The position numbers and the translations under genes are program-made. This document shows, piece by piece, positions 56,014 through 63,448 of a DNA stretch of 64,000 nt (the first letter of the stretch is position 1; each line of letters starts with the position of its first letter). The stretch is from NCBI RefSeq assembly GCF_016595155.1, contig NZ_JAENGP010000004.1, positions 62,001 to 126,000 of the forward strand, written 5' to 3'. The DNA is from Advenella mandrilli. Lineage in GTDB: Bacteria > Pseudomonadota > Gammaproteobacteria > Burkholderiales > Burkholderiaceae_B. The notes under the pieces were generated by a model. The model saw nothing but the letters and a program-made list of their open reading frames with translations. It was not told the origin of the DNA and ran no database searches.

Positions 56014-56150
56014 AGCTCGTCTGGCATTCTGGGGGTCAGCTCATCTGCCGAAAGATCGCCGCTGAATTTTTCTTCTTCTTGTTCTTCTTCAAGCAGCAAA
56101 TCAATCAATAGATCCAGCTTGGCTTCGATTCGATCCAGTTGTTCTTTCAT
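56010..56150 (-). CDS. Small acidic coiled-coil phage protein
   Basis: A 46-residue protein, MKEQLDRIEAKLDLLIDLLLEE followed by a Glu-rich part. It forms one amphipathic helix, probably an oligomerising coiled coil. The frame is open to 56201, but that part crosses a terminator, so the start at 56150 is preferred. It overlaps the HNH gene. Family and role are unknown. Confidence 0.6.
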   Translation of the reverse strand: MKEQLDRIEAKLDLLIDLLLEEEQEEEKFSGDLSADELTPRMPDEL

Positions 56151-56163
56151 TGAATCACCCAAC

Positions 56164-56195
56164 AAAAAAGCCCCGATCGATTTCTCGAACGAGGC
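56164..56195 (-). terminator. Terminator at the end of the early/replication operon
   Basis: On the minus strand GCCTCG and CGGGGC pair around an inner TCGA-GAAA-TCGA hairpin, followed by TTTTTT. It marks the end of the replication operon; late transcription would need antitermination or a promoter after it. Confidence 0.75.
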
Positions 56196-56252
56196 TTGCA
56201 ATTCTTACAGGCGCAACAATACACCCACGCACATATTATAAGAACAAAACCA

Positions 56253-56657
56253 TTAAACGTCAACCTCTTTCTTGACAAGATCACGTCTGAGAAGATGTGG
56301 CCACATAACAAGCTTGGCGCTCTTGTAATGCAGGTGAAGTTCTTCTCGTGTCATGCGTGGGTTCTTGAATACCCTGTTGCCAATCACTCTGTTGCCGGTG
56401 ATGATGCCTATTGCCGATTTCTGTTGCCATGTCAACGACTCCATGACTGCCTCTACCTGCGCCGCGATTGCCGAGTTGATTCGATCATCAATCACGTCTG
56501 AATCGGTGTAGGTATCATCCATCTTCATTTCTTTGCAAAATGCAGAAATGCGTGGCGCTCCCGTCTTTTCCATGTATGCCCGGCTCCAAGACCACCAGAT
56601 ATCCAGCAGCTCATCAATCTGGGTTGATTCATCAATTGTCAAATCAGTAAAGTGCAT
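56253..56657 (-). CDS. Putative late-gene regulator (antitermination Q-like)
   Basis: A 134-residue protein from the start at 56657 (MHFTDLTIDEST), where GGGAGAT is well placed; the start overlaps the DUF3310 stop (ATGA type). The C-terminal half is HTH-like (VEAVMESLTWQQKSAIGIITG, TREELHLHYKSAKLVMW), reminiscent of phage antitermination or sigma-r4-like regulators. As the last gene before the terminator and the late genes, it is a good candidate for Q function. This is inference from position and weak pattern. Confidence 0.55.
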   Translation of the reverse strand: MHFTDLTIDESTQIDELLDIWWSWSRAYMEKTGAPRISAFCKEMKMDDTYTDSDVIDDRINSAIAAQVEAVMESLTWQQKSAIGIITGNRVIGNRVFKNPRMTREELHLHYKSAKLVMWPHLLRRDLVKKEVDV

Positions 56658-56911
56658 CACCAATCTCCCAGAATTCGGTTGATGTAGCGCCTTGCCTTTT
56701 CCAGATCCTCTTTTCCGCCCTTCTTCTTCCAGCGAAAAAGATATTTGATAGCATTGCCGGTGCACACGGCCTCAATGCCGACCAACCCTTCCGTTGCGGC
56801 TTCGATAGCATCGATGCATTCCACTTTGCCTTGGTAGTGGCTTGGGTGGTTGATTTGATCCTTTGTATCCGCCATCATTTCTTCTCTATCCATCATTGTT
56901 TTACCGTACAT
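56657..56911 (-). CDS. DUF3310 family phage protein
   Basis: An 84-residue protein with the DUF3310 signature: INHPSHYQGKVECIDAIEA, then GNAIKYLFRWKKKGGKEDLEKARRYI. It is common in phage replication regions and thought to be a nucleotide kinase-associated or DNA-metabolism protein; its role is not known. The start at 56911 has GGAGG 7 bases upstream. Confidence 0.88.
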   Translation of the reverse strand: MYGKTMMDREEMMADTKDQINHPSHYQGKVECIDAIEAATEGLVGIEAVCTGNAIKYLFRWKKKGGKEDLEKARRYINRILGDW

Positions 56912-56915
56912 TACA

Positions 56916-56990
56916 TTACCTCCATTCCCGAATACTGAAAACAAAAACATCCCACGCCCACTTGGCTGCAAAGCCCAAGGCAAAGCCCAT
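56916..56990 (-). CDS. Very small putative membrane peptide (24 residues)
   Basis: The short frame MGFALGFAAKWAWDVFVFSI ends with REWR. CGGAGTAATC precedes its ATG with good spacing. It fills the gap between the rusA-like and DUF3310 genes, and its stop overlaps the DUF3310 ribosome site, which suggests coupling. One hydrophobic segment could span the membrane. It is too short for certainty. Confidence 0.4.
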   Translation of the reverse strand: MGFALGFAAKWAWDVFVFSIREWR

Positions 56991-56992
56991 GA

Positions 56993-57373
56993 TTACTCCG
57001 ATAAACATTCCATTTCCTTTACGGTTACATACAGTGCACCACCAACTTCCGGCTGCCCATACTCGGCCGTGATTCGCTTCACTTGCTTGTCGTCCACATA
57101 AACGACCCCAATCAAGGCATCCAAGGTCACCTTTATGGAATTATCCAAATCCATCAAAACCTTGCTGGCTTCGTTTTTTTTGGTCAGCTTAGGTGCAAGT
57201 ACCAACCCAATCGAAACATCGCCCTGTACCGCCCTGAAATCGGCTGCAATGCGCATTACCTGCCTTCTATAATCCCTCGCTTCGGCACTGAGGTACGTTT
57301 GAGCGAAGTTTTTAACGGCCCGTGTTTTCCAGTACCGATTAGCTGAAACCGGATAAGGCAACTTCAATTTCAT
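56993..57373 (-). CDS. RusA-family Holliday junction resolvase
   Basis: A 126-residue endodeoxyribonuclease. It starts with KLKLPYPVSANRYWKT and carries the catalytic Asp cluster in MDLDNSIKVTLDALIGVVYVDD, as in RusA (Asp70/Asp72 in E. coli). It resolves branched DNA before packaging or during recombination. It overlaps the upstream gene by four bases. Confidence 0.92.
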   Translation of the reverse strand: MKLKLPYPVSANRYWKTRAVKNFAQTYLSAEARDYRRQVMRIAADFRAVQGDVSIGLVLAPKLTKKNEASKVLMDLDNSIKVTLDALIGVVYVDDKQVKRITAEYGQPEVGGALYVTVKEMECLSE

Positions 57374-57609
57374 TTCATAATCCTTTTTAAAAATTCTGCT
57401 TTTTGCTTATCCAGCCAGGCCACCCGCTTTGCCTCAATCTCCGCATCGACCTGGACGAACTTTGCGCAGTGCCGAGGAAATATCGCGCTTTGAAACTGTC
57501 CTGCCGTGCCGAAGCTACAAATGCCGTATCCTTGACTGGCCATGCCGATGCTTGACCGGTTATCGCCTCGAAGGGAGAAGTTCTTGCAAGCAACGCACTG
57601 AACGCTCAT
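57370..57609 (-). CDS. Small Cys-containing phage protein
   Basis: A 79-residue protein with four cysteines (SVQCVACKNFSLR, GICSFG, RHCAKF), probably a small zinc-binding fold, followed by a helical basic tail. Similar short proteins appear next to RusA in Burkholderia prophages. It overlaps both neighbouring genes by four bases. Function unknown. Confidence 0.7.
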   Translation of the reverse strand: MSVQCVACKNFSLRGDNRSSIGMASQGYGICSFGTAGQFQSAIFPRHCAKFVQVDAEIEAKRVAWLDKQKAEFLKRIMK

Positions 57610-58121
57610 ACCGCGATCCTGTGTTTTTCAGCAACCTGCTTGGCCATCTTCACGGCCATGCTGGCGTAATTTTTGGGGTTGGCCATGATCGGCTTGACCC
57701 ACTCCATGCTCCCGGGCGTGTTGACTTGTGAGCGGGCCATCTTCATCACGGCCTCAGCCTTGGCTGGATCTGGCTTGATGTCGCGCTCCAGTAGCTTGGC
57801 TGGGTCCTCGATGGGCGTGATCTGCTCATCACGGCTTTTCTGCTCGCAGGCTTTGATGAACTCGGCCAGGCTGGGCGGCCAGTCGTACAGGTCAAGGCAA
57901 TTTGCAAGGCCTCGCTTGATCTGCTCAGGCGACAGACGGCGTTCGATGAACGCATCAGACCAGGCCGCTTTCCAGTTTTCGATGGACTCGATGCTCGGAA
58001 AAGCAGCTCGCCATTTGCTGGTGTACATGCCGTCCAGCCGGTTGTACAGGTGGTCGATCAATGACATGCCAATGCTGGATTTGACTTGTCTCCAGGGGTT
58101 TTCAAATGTCGATAATGTCAT
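57606..58121 (-). CDS. Replication protein P-like (helicase loader)
   Basis: A 171-residue helical protein placed directly after the O-like gene. It has a pattern common to lambda P-type loaders (SLIDHLYNRLDGMYTSKWRAA, WKAAWSDAFIERRLSPEQIKRG, YDWPPSLAEFIKAC). It would recruit host DnaB to the prophage origin. Its start overlaps the O-like gene by 20 bases. Confidence 0.78.
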   Translation of the reverse strand: MTLSTFENPWRQVKSSIGMSLIDHLYNRLDGMYTSKWRAAFPSIESIENWKAAWSDAFIERRLSPEQIKRGLANCLDLYDWPPSLAEFIKACEQKSRDEQITPIEDPAKLLERDIKPDPAKAEAVMKMARSQVNTPGSMEWVKPIMANPKNYASMAVKMAKQVAEKHRIAV

Positions 58122-58911
58122 GGCTCGGTACTCGGTTTCGGTTCACGTAGGCGGTTGGGTCGAACTTCTGCTGCTTGGCTGGCGGTGGCGTAGCATACCG
58201 TTTCTGGTTTCGTACCCAGTTGCGCCATGTGGCCTGCCAATCGACCTTTCGGGCTGCGGCACCTGCCTTGGCCGTCCAGTAGTCAACGAAGCTTTCAGCG
58301 ACCGTGCGCATTTCTGCCGCCGGTATGTCTGGCCGTTCATCGGTAGCCCAGTCAACCCAGTCGTCAGGGACTTGGAAGTTTTCAGGCAGCCTTGTGCCAG
58401 TGACTTTGGCGGCATTTGATTTTTTGGGAGCAGGCTGAGCCGGAGGCGAGGCATCTGGATTTTCTTTTTTTACTTTTTCTTTTTCTATGGAATCAGTAAT
58501 AGGGAATCCGGAATCAGGAATCAGCCCGGCTTGTTCCGGTTTAGGTTGTTCATTGCACTGTACTTGTACCGTGCTTGCACTGTGCTGGTCTGGTGCTGGT
58601 ATCTGACTTTCCGATTCTTTAACGTGCGGATTCTGGTGCTTGGTGAAGTTAAGCACTTGAATATACTTGGAATTGTCGTGTTTATACCTGGTAATAAAAC
58701 CATGCTTTTCAAGGTCATTAAGCAAGCCATCAACGTCACAATCGTCATAAGGAAGGACTTCTGCCTTTATTCTTCTTGGGCGATCTTCCATTCTTCCTGC
58801 TTTATCAGCAACGGTCCACAGGCCAATAAATAACAAGCGCCCAAGTGGGCTTATATCAGCCAAGTCATCATTAGAAAAAAATCCGGGCTTTATGTTTCTA
58901 GCTCTTGCCAT
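58102..58911 (-). CDS. Replication protein O-like
   Basis: A 269-residue protein. The N-terminal part is a winged-helix DNA-binding region (RNIKPGFFSNDDLADISPL, LLFIGLWTVADKAGRMEDRP, VDGLLNDLEKHGFITRY) typical of phage replication initiators. A Pro-rich linker (about 120-170) and a C-terminal helicase-recruitment part (TWRNWVRNQKRYA) follow. The start at 58911 (MARARNIKPG) fits homologues. Phage origins are often inside this gene; no clear iterons were found. Confidence 0.8.
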   Translation of the reverse strand: MARARNIKPGFFSNDDLADISPLGRLLFIGLWTVADKAGRMEDRPRRIKAEVLPYDDCDVDGLLNDLEKHGFITRYKHDNSKYIQVLNFTKHQNPHVKESESQIPAPDQHSASTVQVQCNEQPKPEQAGLIPDSGFPITDSIEKEKVKKENPDASPPAQPAPKKSNAAKVTGTRLPENFQVPDDWVDWATDERPDIPAAEMRTVAESFVDYWTAKAGAAARKVDWQATWRNWVRNQKRYATPPPAKQQKFDPTAYVNRNRVPSHDIIDI

Positions 58912-59107
58912 GATTGGACTCCATTGTTTTTGTTCTTGATTCAATCAAGCACATGCGTGCAATAAGGGCCGCCACAAAAGCGTCACGATTTCCCCCTGAA
59001 ACACGGTACTCTTCGAATAAATGCGATATGGCTTTAGCGGGACCGTAATGCTCTATAATTTGTTTTATTTTTTTATTTTCAAATGTAATTGATTCGGAGT
59101 TACTCAT
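58898..59107 (-). CDS. Small phage protein upstream of the replication genes
   Basis: A 69-residue helical protein (FENKKIKQIIEHYGPAKAISH, NRDAFVAALIARMCLIESRT). Its end overlaps the O-like start by 14 bases. Its start ATG shares three bases with the start codon of the divergent DUF4145 gene. AAGG is upstream with a spacing of about 9. No family was recognised. Confidence 0.55.
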   Translation of the reverse strand: MSNSESITFENKKIKQIIEHYGPAKAISHLFEEYRVSGGNRDAFVAALIARMCLIESRTKTMESNHGKS

Positions 59108-59741
59108 GGCGCTGACCCTTGTTCATGATTGCCCTCATTGCCACAGTCAGAATGTTGGTTTCACATTCGCAAATGGCGTGCAAACTCATACGACTATAAG
59201 TTCTAGCATGGGCAGGTGTTACGCGTGGTCTTTTATGTTTACATGCAATAGTTGCTATATGCCGGTAGCTATCACCTGTCATTCCCATATGCGATCTTTT
59301 GATTCGATACGTACGCATGGCAATATTCTGCAAAATGGTGATTATCTTGCTCAGGATATTTTTCCTCACCCGGAACCGATTCAAATCCCAGAACACATCC
59401 CTGCGCACATTGCTGAAAACTACCTCGATGCTGAATATGCACTCAAAGGAAAAAGGTGGAATTCTGCCGCTATGGCGTATCGCCGCGTCATTGAGTTGAT
59501 GACCAAAGACAAACTTCCTGAAGCCAAAGGGAATCTTGCGGACCGCATTAACAAACTTAGCGTTACCGACGAAATTAAAGAGTGGTCGCACGAGCTTAGA
59601 TTTATCGGCAATGACGCCGCTCATGATGTCGAAAATCTTGGCGAAAAAGACGCGCTTGCTGCCGCTGAGTTGACCTACTACATCCTGACCTACATTTACA
59701 CTCTGCCCACTCAAATTCAATTGGCCAGGGAAAAGGAATAA
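59106..59741 (+). CDS. DUF4145-containing protein, antisense cargo gene in the prophage
   Basis: A 211-residue protein. The N-terminal zinc ribbon has CPHCHSQN and CNSC; the C-terminal DUF4145 helical domain is at about 115-205, with AMAYRRVIELM and HELRFIGNDAAHD (an R...GN..AH motif). DUF4145 often occurs in restriction and defence proteins and has been linked with HEPN-like folds (from memory, unverified). GGAG sits 7 bases before the ATG. It is transcribed against the surrounding replication operon, as expected for a moron gene active in the lysogen. Role in phage exclusion is an inference. Confidence 0.82.
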   Translation: MALTLVHDCPHCHSQNVGFTFANGVQTHTTISSSMGRCYAWSFMFTCNSCYMPVAITCHSHMRSFDSIRTHGNILQNGDYLAQDIFPHPEPIQIPEHIPAHIAENYLDAEYALKGKRWNSAAMAYRRVIELMTKDKLPEAKGNLADRINKLSVTDEIKEWSHELRFIGNDAAHDVENLGEKDALAAAELTYYILTYIYTLPTQIQLAREKE

Positions 59742-59770
59742 TTCATTTATTTTCTGCTGGAAATAATGCA

Positions 59771-60502
59771 TTACGCTGCCTCCGAAACAAACAACTCAGA
59801 CAGATCAACGTCATACTCAGAAAGCCAAGCTCCGGCAGGCCATGCCTTTACGGATCCGTATCGGTCATCAACCACATCAACCGATGGCGTATTGTTTTTC
59901 TTGCACCACTTGCGTAACGCGACATAGGCGTTTTTGGGAAATTTAAGGCCAGTGGCACGCTCTACTGCAATGATGGTGGCGTGGTGCCTATTGCGACCCA
60001 GTTCATGTTTAAGTTTTTCGGCTTCGCGTTTATGCTTTGAGGCTGTTGCCATGGCTGTGGCTTCGCGTTTGCTGCCGATCTGTGCCTTGGTGGCAACAGC
60101 ATGATCGCGCTCTATGGCCAGGTGCTCGTTCTTTTCCGCAAGGTCCGCAGCAAGGCGCAACGCCTCCGGCAAAGATCTTGGGATAGCCGCGACTCCTTGC
60201 TCAAGCTCCTGCCAACGGTCAACCAGCCTGGCGGTAAATTCAGGGGAAAGTTGGGCGACCACAATAATACTGTCGCGTTTGCCCTGTTCGCCTGAAAACA
60301 CATAAACCTGTGTGGGGCGGCCCGCCGTGGGCTTTTCCTGCATTGCAGGTAAAGTTATCACGCCTTTATCAACAAGGCGCTGAATGGCAATTCGTACGTT
60401 GTCATGACGGGATTCAACCAAATCAGCGATTTCCAGACTGGTCATTGTGATGGTTGTATTTACGCTTAACGCTTGCATTAAATTATTGGTTTGAGTTAAC
60501 AT
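59771..60502 (-). CDS. Phage regulatory protein Rha / antirepressor-like
   Basis: A 243-residue protein. The N-terminal Rha-type domain reads MTSLEIADLVESRHDNVRIAIQ, a middle coiled coil is charged (HKREAEKLKHELGRNRHH) and the C-terminal part resembles the phage antirepressor KilAC/ANT domain (VERATGLKFPKNAYVALRKW). These act as regulators in prophages. The start at 60502 is taken; TTG at 60535, overlapping the previous stop, is an alternative with AGG upstream. It is convergent with the DUF4145 gene. Confidence 0.82.
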   Translation of the reverse strand: MLTQTNNLMQALSVNTTITMTSLEIADLVESRHDNVRIAIQRLVDKGVITLPAMQEKPTAGRPTQVYVFSGEQGKRDSIIVVAQLSPEFTARLVDRWQELEQGVAAIPRSLPEALRLAADLAEKNEHLAIERDHAVATKAQIGSKREATAMATASKHKREAEKLKHELGRNRHHATIIAVERATGLKFPKNAYVALRKWCKKNNTPSVDVVDDRYGSVKAWPAGAWLSEYDVDLSELFVSEAA

Positions 60503-60531
60503 ATATCTATAGTTCCTATAAGTAGTTCGAA

Positions 60532-60855
60532 TCAAGCCGCCTGCATAGCGGCTTTTTTCACGCCTGCCGATTCTGGCAATTCAATGTTCTGCTGGCTCAA
60601 TGCCAGCAATTCCAATTCTGTGATTTCATACATGCGCTCAAAGGCGCGTCGGCCTAAGCCGTGGTAGCCGGTATTACCTCGGTGGTGCTCGAAGCAAAGA
60701 CCGATAACGTTAAAATTGCTGTTGCGTTGGCCCTTGCCCATACCATGCCGTAAATGGTGTATTTCACATGGCGTGGCACCAAGTCCTAGGCGGTGGCATA
60801 AAATGCAGCCGAAGTCAGCAATGCGGCCCAGGTACTGGCGTTCTGTTTTTGTCAT
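60532..60855 (-). CDS. Ref-family recombination enhancement nuclease
   Basis: A 107-residue protein of the HNH-like Ref family (phage P1 Ref). Zn Cys-His ligands lie in CILCHRLG, CEIHHLRHG and GLCFEHHRGNTGYHG. P1 Ref is a RecA-dependent nuclease that makes targeted breaks at D-loops. Located after NinB, it belongs to the recombination module. It overlaps the NinB gene by four bases. Confidence 0.85.
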   Translation of the reverse strand: MTKTERQYLGRIADFGCILCHRLGLGATPCEIHHLRHGMGKGQRNSNFNVIGLCFEHHRGNTGYHGLGRRAFERMYEITELELLALSQQNIELPESAGVKKAAMQAA

Positions 60856-61232
60856 GAGGCCACCACGTTATTTGCCAGCCACGCATTGATATACTCAATC
60901 AAGCTTGTCATTCTGGGGATGCTCATTTGTGCCGATGACTCGCGAATATTTACGTACTCAGATTCAAGGCCAGGAATCATGTCAGCCCCATTTCCGGTGG
61001 CGATGTTGTGGCCAGAGATAAAAAGCACCTTCCACTGCATGGGCGTTAGCTTTCTACCCTGCCATGTTGCGTTTTTGGATGCTTCTGTGAAAAGCGCATG
61101 AAGCATGGCATTTTGATCTAGTGAGCGGGTACGTGGTTTTATTTCCACCATGTGTCCATCTTCGGCCTGCATAACTGCATTGGCAGCATTGCGCCGGGCA
61201 ACTGGATGCGAGAGCTGGAACAATTGTTTCAT
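60852..61232 (-). CDS. ninB: Recombination protein NinB
   Basis: A 126-residue NinB (Orf) family protein (SLDQNAMLHALFTEASKNATW, MQWKVLFISGHNIATGNGAD, MTSLIEYINAWLANN). In lambda NinB binds SSB-coated single strands and helps phage recombination bypass RecFOR. It overlaps both neighbours by four bases. Confidence 0.9.
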   Translation of the reverse strand: MKQLFQLSHPVARRNAANAVMQAEDGHMVEIKPRTRSLDQNAMLHALFTEASKNATWQGRKLTPMQWKVLFISGHNIATGNGADMIPGLESEYVNIRESSAQMSIPRMTSLIEYINAWLANNVVAS

Positions 61233-61603
61233 GCCATCCCTGCCTGTTTCATCAATGAAAGAATATCCGGCATGGCTTTAGCTAGCGCGGAGATAGCTTG
61301 CTTCTGTTTAGCAGACTCGTCTTGTAAGTATTTTTCGACCAGGTAGTAAATGGGCGTCGTGTCACCTGTGGCCACAATGAATTTCTCAAGATCACCAACC
61401 GACATTTTCCGGGGGTCTTCTGGGTTATTGGCCAGCTTGCGGGACAACTCCGATTGACTCAGGTCCATATCTGCCGCGATTGTTTTAAGCGGATTGCGGT
61501 TTGTATAGGCGCACTCACGGACGCAATCAAGCAGCGTATCGTGACGCTCTGTCAAACCGGGTTCAAAATCAATAGTTAACTGGCTACTGGATTTTATTGA
61601 CAT
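61229..61603 (-). CDS. CII-like phage regulatory protein (CP76 type)
   Basis: A 124-residue protein with a central HTH-like part (IAADMDLSQSELSRKLANNPED, MSVGDLEKFIVATGD) and a helical C-terminus, as in phage CII/CP76 regulators of Gram-negative prophages. It probably controls lysogeny. It is the second gene of the rightward-early operon on the minus strand after Cro, 192 bases away. Confidence 0.8.
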   Translation of the reverse strand: MSIKSSSQLTIDFEPGLTERHDTLLDCVRECAYTNRNPLKTIAADMDLSQSELSRKLANNPEDPRKMSVGDLEKFIVATGDTTPIYYLVEKYLQDESAKQKQAISALAKAMPDILSLMKQAGMA

Positions 61604-61795
61604 GAGAATTTCCTATACTTTCCGGTACAAAATCGCTGAAAATTTTTTCCATGGTTAACTTTCACGGAAAAACGGAAATGAGCATCGACACCCTTTACTT
61701 CATTGCCTTGGCTCAAGCCAGCGAAGACAACGAAACCGACTACGCGCTGGCGTTGAGTATTTTTTACCGACTGCTGAAGGGAGGTGAGGATGTGG
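61604..61795 (-). other. Gap between the Cro-like and CII-like genes
   Basis: About 190 bases with no convincing gene on either strand. It would be the untranslated part of the Cro-CII transcript. A 51-codon plus-strand frame (61651-61806) has no ribosome site and is not called. Confidence 0.5.
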
Positions 61796-62038
61796 TTATT
61801 CATTGATAGCCTTTTCGGCAAGTTCGGGCCAAATTTTGTGCGCATCTTTCCTGAAATTGATCCTGGAAATTCCACTTTCTTTTTCAAGAATTGGGCAGGC
61901 CCAGGCCGGAACTTGGCCCGCTCTTATCCATTGTTGGACGGACTGATACCCCCTTGCCCCGGTTTTTTGGGTGGTGGCTATAACTCCGCCGCACTTAGCA
62001 ACGGCCTCAATGATTGCTGTTTGAGTATTCATAAGCAT
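61796..62038 (-). CDS. Cro/YdaS-like repressor
   Basis: An 80-residue protein of the YdaS antitoxin-like Cro type: IIEAVAKCGGVIATTQKTG, then VQQWIRAGQVPAWACPILE and a C-terminal WPELAEK. It is divergent from the CI-like gene with 77 bases between. No ribosome site is clear at either possible ATG (62038 or 62032). It would repress CI expression and favour lytic growth. Confidence 0.82.
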   Translation of the reverse strand: MLMNTQTAIIEAVAKCGGVIATTQKTGARGYQSVQQWIRAGQVPAWACPILEKESGISRINFRKDAHKIWPELAEKAINE

Positions 62039-62055
62039 AATTCTATACTAGTTTT

Positions 62056-62102
62056 TCTAGCAATGCTAGATACTCTTGTGTTGATGCAATTTTTTCTTGC
62101 AT
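62056..62102. promoter_or_regulatory. CI/Cro operator region
   Basis: Two dyads are present between the divergent repressor genes: TCTAGCA-A-TGCTAGA at 62056-62070 (perfect) and ATGCAA-N7-TTGCAT at 62084-62102 (perfect arms). The first is flanked by a further CTAG half-site at 62048-62051. These are the obvious candidates for CI and Cro binding. Confidence 0.6.
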
Positions 62103-62115
62103 GGTTTAATGCGGT

Positions 62116-62775
62116 ATGAGCACAATTCACGAACGCATTAAACGATTAAGAGAAAATTCAGGGCTTTCTATGGAGGCCCTAGCCGCCCTTTTGTCGCTAA
62201 AATCATGGCAAACAATTCAGCAGTGGGAGAACGGGAAGACCGCGCCAAAAAGATCAAGAGTGGATGATGTGGCAAGAGTACTGAACACAACTTCCGAATA
62301 CATTCTTTTCGGGGATGCTCAAGCGCAAACCGGCAATGAAGTAAAAGAGACACCGGCCGCGAATGAAAGTGAATTTACAAATATCCGCAGATTTGATTTG
62401 CGAGCGTCTGCCGGGGAAGGCAGGCTTGTGTTTGATTATGATGCCCTTGAGCCATTCAAAATACGATCTGATTTCTTGAAAAAGAACGGTGCATCAGAAA
62501 AGAACACGTTCTTTATGACCGCTAAGGGCGATAGCATGGAGCCGATCATACCGGACGGGGCTGATGTTCTAGTGGTTGAGAATGGCCATGAAATTATCAA
62601 TGGCAAGGTATATGTGTTTTTCCTAAATAAAAACATATACATTAAGTCGCTTAGCAAAACTGAGGGAGGCATCGTGGCGCTTTCCTACAACCATGCTTAT
62701 GATCCAATGTTTATTGGCCCAAAGGATAGCTTCAAGATTATCGGCCGCGTGATTATGTGTAGCTTTGTGCTTTAA
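62116..62775 (+). CDS. CI-like prophage repressor (HTH + S24 peptidase)
   Basis: A 219-residue LexA/CI-type repressor. The N-terminal XRE HTH is at about 4-60 (LREN-SGLSMEALAALLSLKSWQ). The C-terminal S24 domain has Ser140 (AKGDSMEPIIPDG) and Lys177 (NIYIKSL). It keeps the prophage silent and is likely cleaved when host RecA is activated. The ATG lacks a good ribosome site, as seen for some CI genes transcribed from PRM without leader. Confidence 0.93.
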   Translation: MSTIHERIKRLRENSGLSMEALAALLSLKSWQTIQQWENGKTAPKRSRVDDVARVLNTTSEYILFGDAQAQTGNEVKETPAANESEFTNIRRFDLRASAGEGRLVFDYDALEPFKIRSDFLKKNGASEKNTFFMTAKGDSMEPIIPDGADVLVVENGHEIINGKVYVFFLNKNIYIKSLSKTEGGIVALSYNHAYDPMFIGPKDSFKIIGRVIMCSFVL

Positions 62776-62801
62776 ATATTTTAACCTTGAGGTAATGAAA
62801 T

Positions 62802-63398
62802 ATGAATATATTTTCAAAAGTTATTTTAACGACACTCGCAATGATTTCTATATCTGGCTGTGTAGCGCTCAATGAAATGTCTGGCATAGGCGCCATCAGG
62901 GAAAACACTTCGACTTTTGATGGCTCGAAAGAAGTACTAATGGAGCCTGCGTTTGTGTATGCCGATACGTCCGGAATGAGCGGATGGCAGATAAAGATGG
63001 GCGTTCGCTGGAGCAGCAAAATGCCTAAAGATACGCTTGTTTTTGATGTTTATGTCGATGGAGCGCACAGCATAGAAAGAGGAAAGTCATTGTTATTTAA
63101 CATTGACGGAAAGGTGGTTGAGATCAGTACTATGGATGATACGACTGACTTCCAGCGAGTGCCTGGATTTGTTCATGCTGGCTCATACATCCCCGGGAGA
63201 TCTACATCTTCAAAACGTTATTACATTCCCTTTAGCCTGGCAAGCCAACTGGTTAATGCTAAAGATGTTCGTGTAAAAGTATTGCTTAGTAAGACCTATG
63301 TTGAAGGCATCTTTTCTACTGATGTAGTCGGTTCCGCCAAGCCGGCCATTATCAAGTACTTTGATAAGCTTAAAGAATATGGGGTATTTGTTAATTGA
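62802..63398 (+). CDS. Prophage-encoded lipoprotein of unknown function
   Basis: A 198-residue predicted lipoprotein. The signal peptide LTTLAMISISGC ends in a lipobox Cys at 20, followed by a beta-rich domain (WQIKMGVRWSSKMPKD, YYIPFSLASQLVNAKDVRVKV). TTGAGGT stands before the ATG. It lies 26 bases after CI, in the same direction, and would be expressed in the lysogen. Surface or periplasmic lipoproteins in this position can block superinfection; this is inference. Confidence 0.78.
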   Translation: MNIFSKVILTTLAMISISGCVALNEMSGIGAIRENTSTFDGSKEVLMEPAFVYADTSGMSGWQIKMGVRWSSKMPKDTLVFDVYVDGAHSIERGKSLLFNIDGKVVEISTMDDTTDFQRVPGFVHAGSYIPGRSTSSKRYYIPFSLASQLVNAKDVRVKVLLSKTYVEGIFSTDVVGSAKPAIIKYFDKLKEYGVFVN

Positions 63399-63448
63399 GG
63401 CTAAATTAGCTGAGATTTTAAAAAAATTTAATCATGGAGTAACGAAAA

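Noticed and set aside
58440-58640. Iterons of a replication origin inside the O-like gene
   Set aside because: Some short GCACTGT/GTGCT repetition is visible, but no regular repeat could be aligned.
59100-59771. 223-codon minus-strand frame opposite DUF4145
   Set aside because: DUF4145 on the plus strand has a ribosome site, zinc ribbon and domain motifs; the opposite frame has none.
61651-61806. 51-codon plus-strand frame between the CII- and Cro-like genes
   Set aside because: No ribosome site, antisense to the expected Cro-CII transcript and overlaps the Cro-like gene end.
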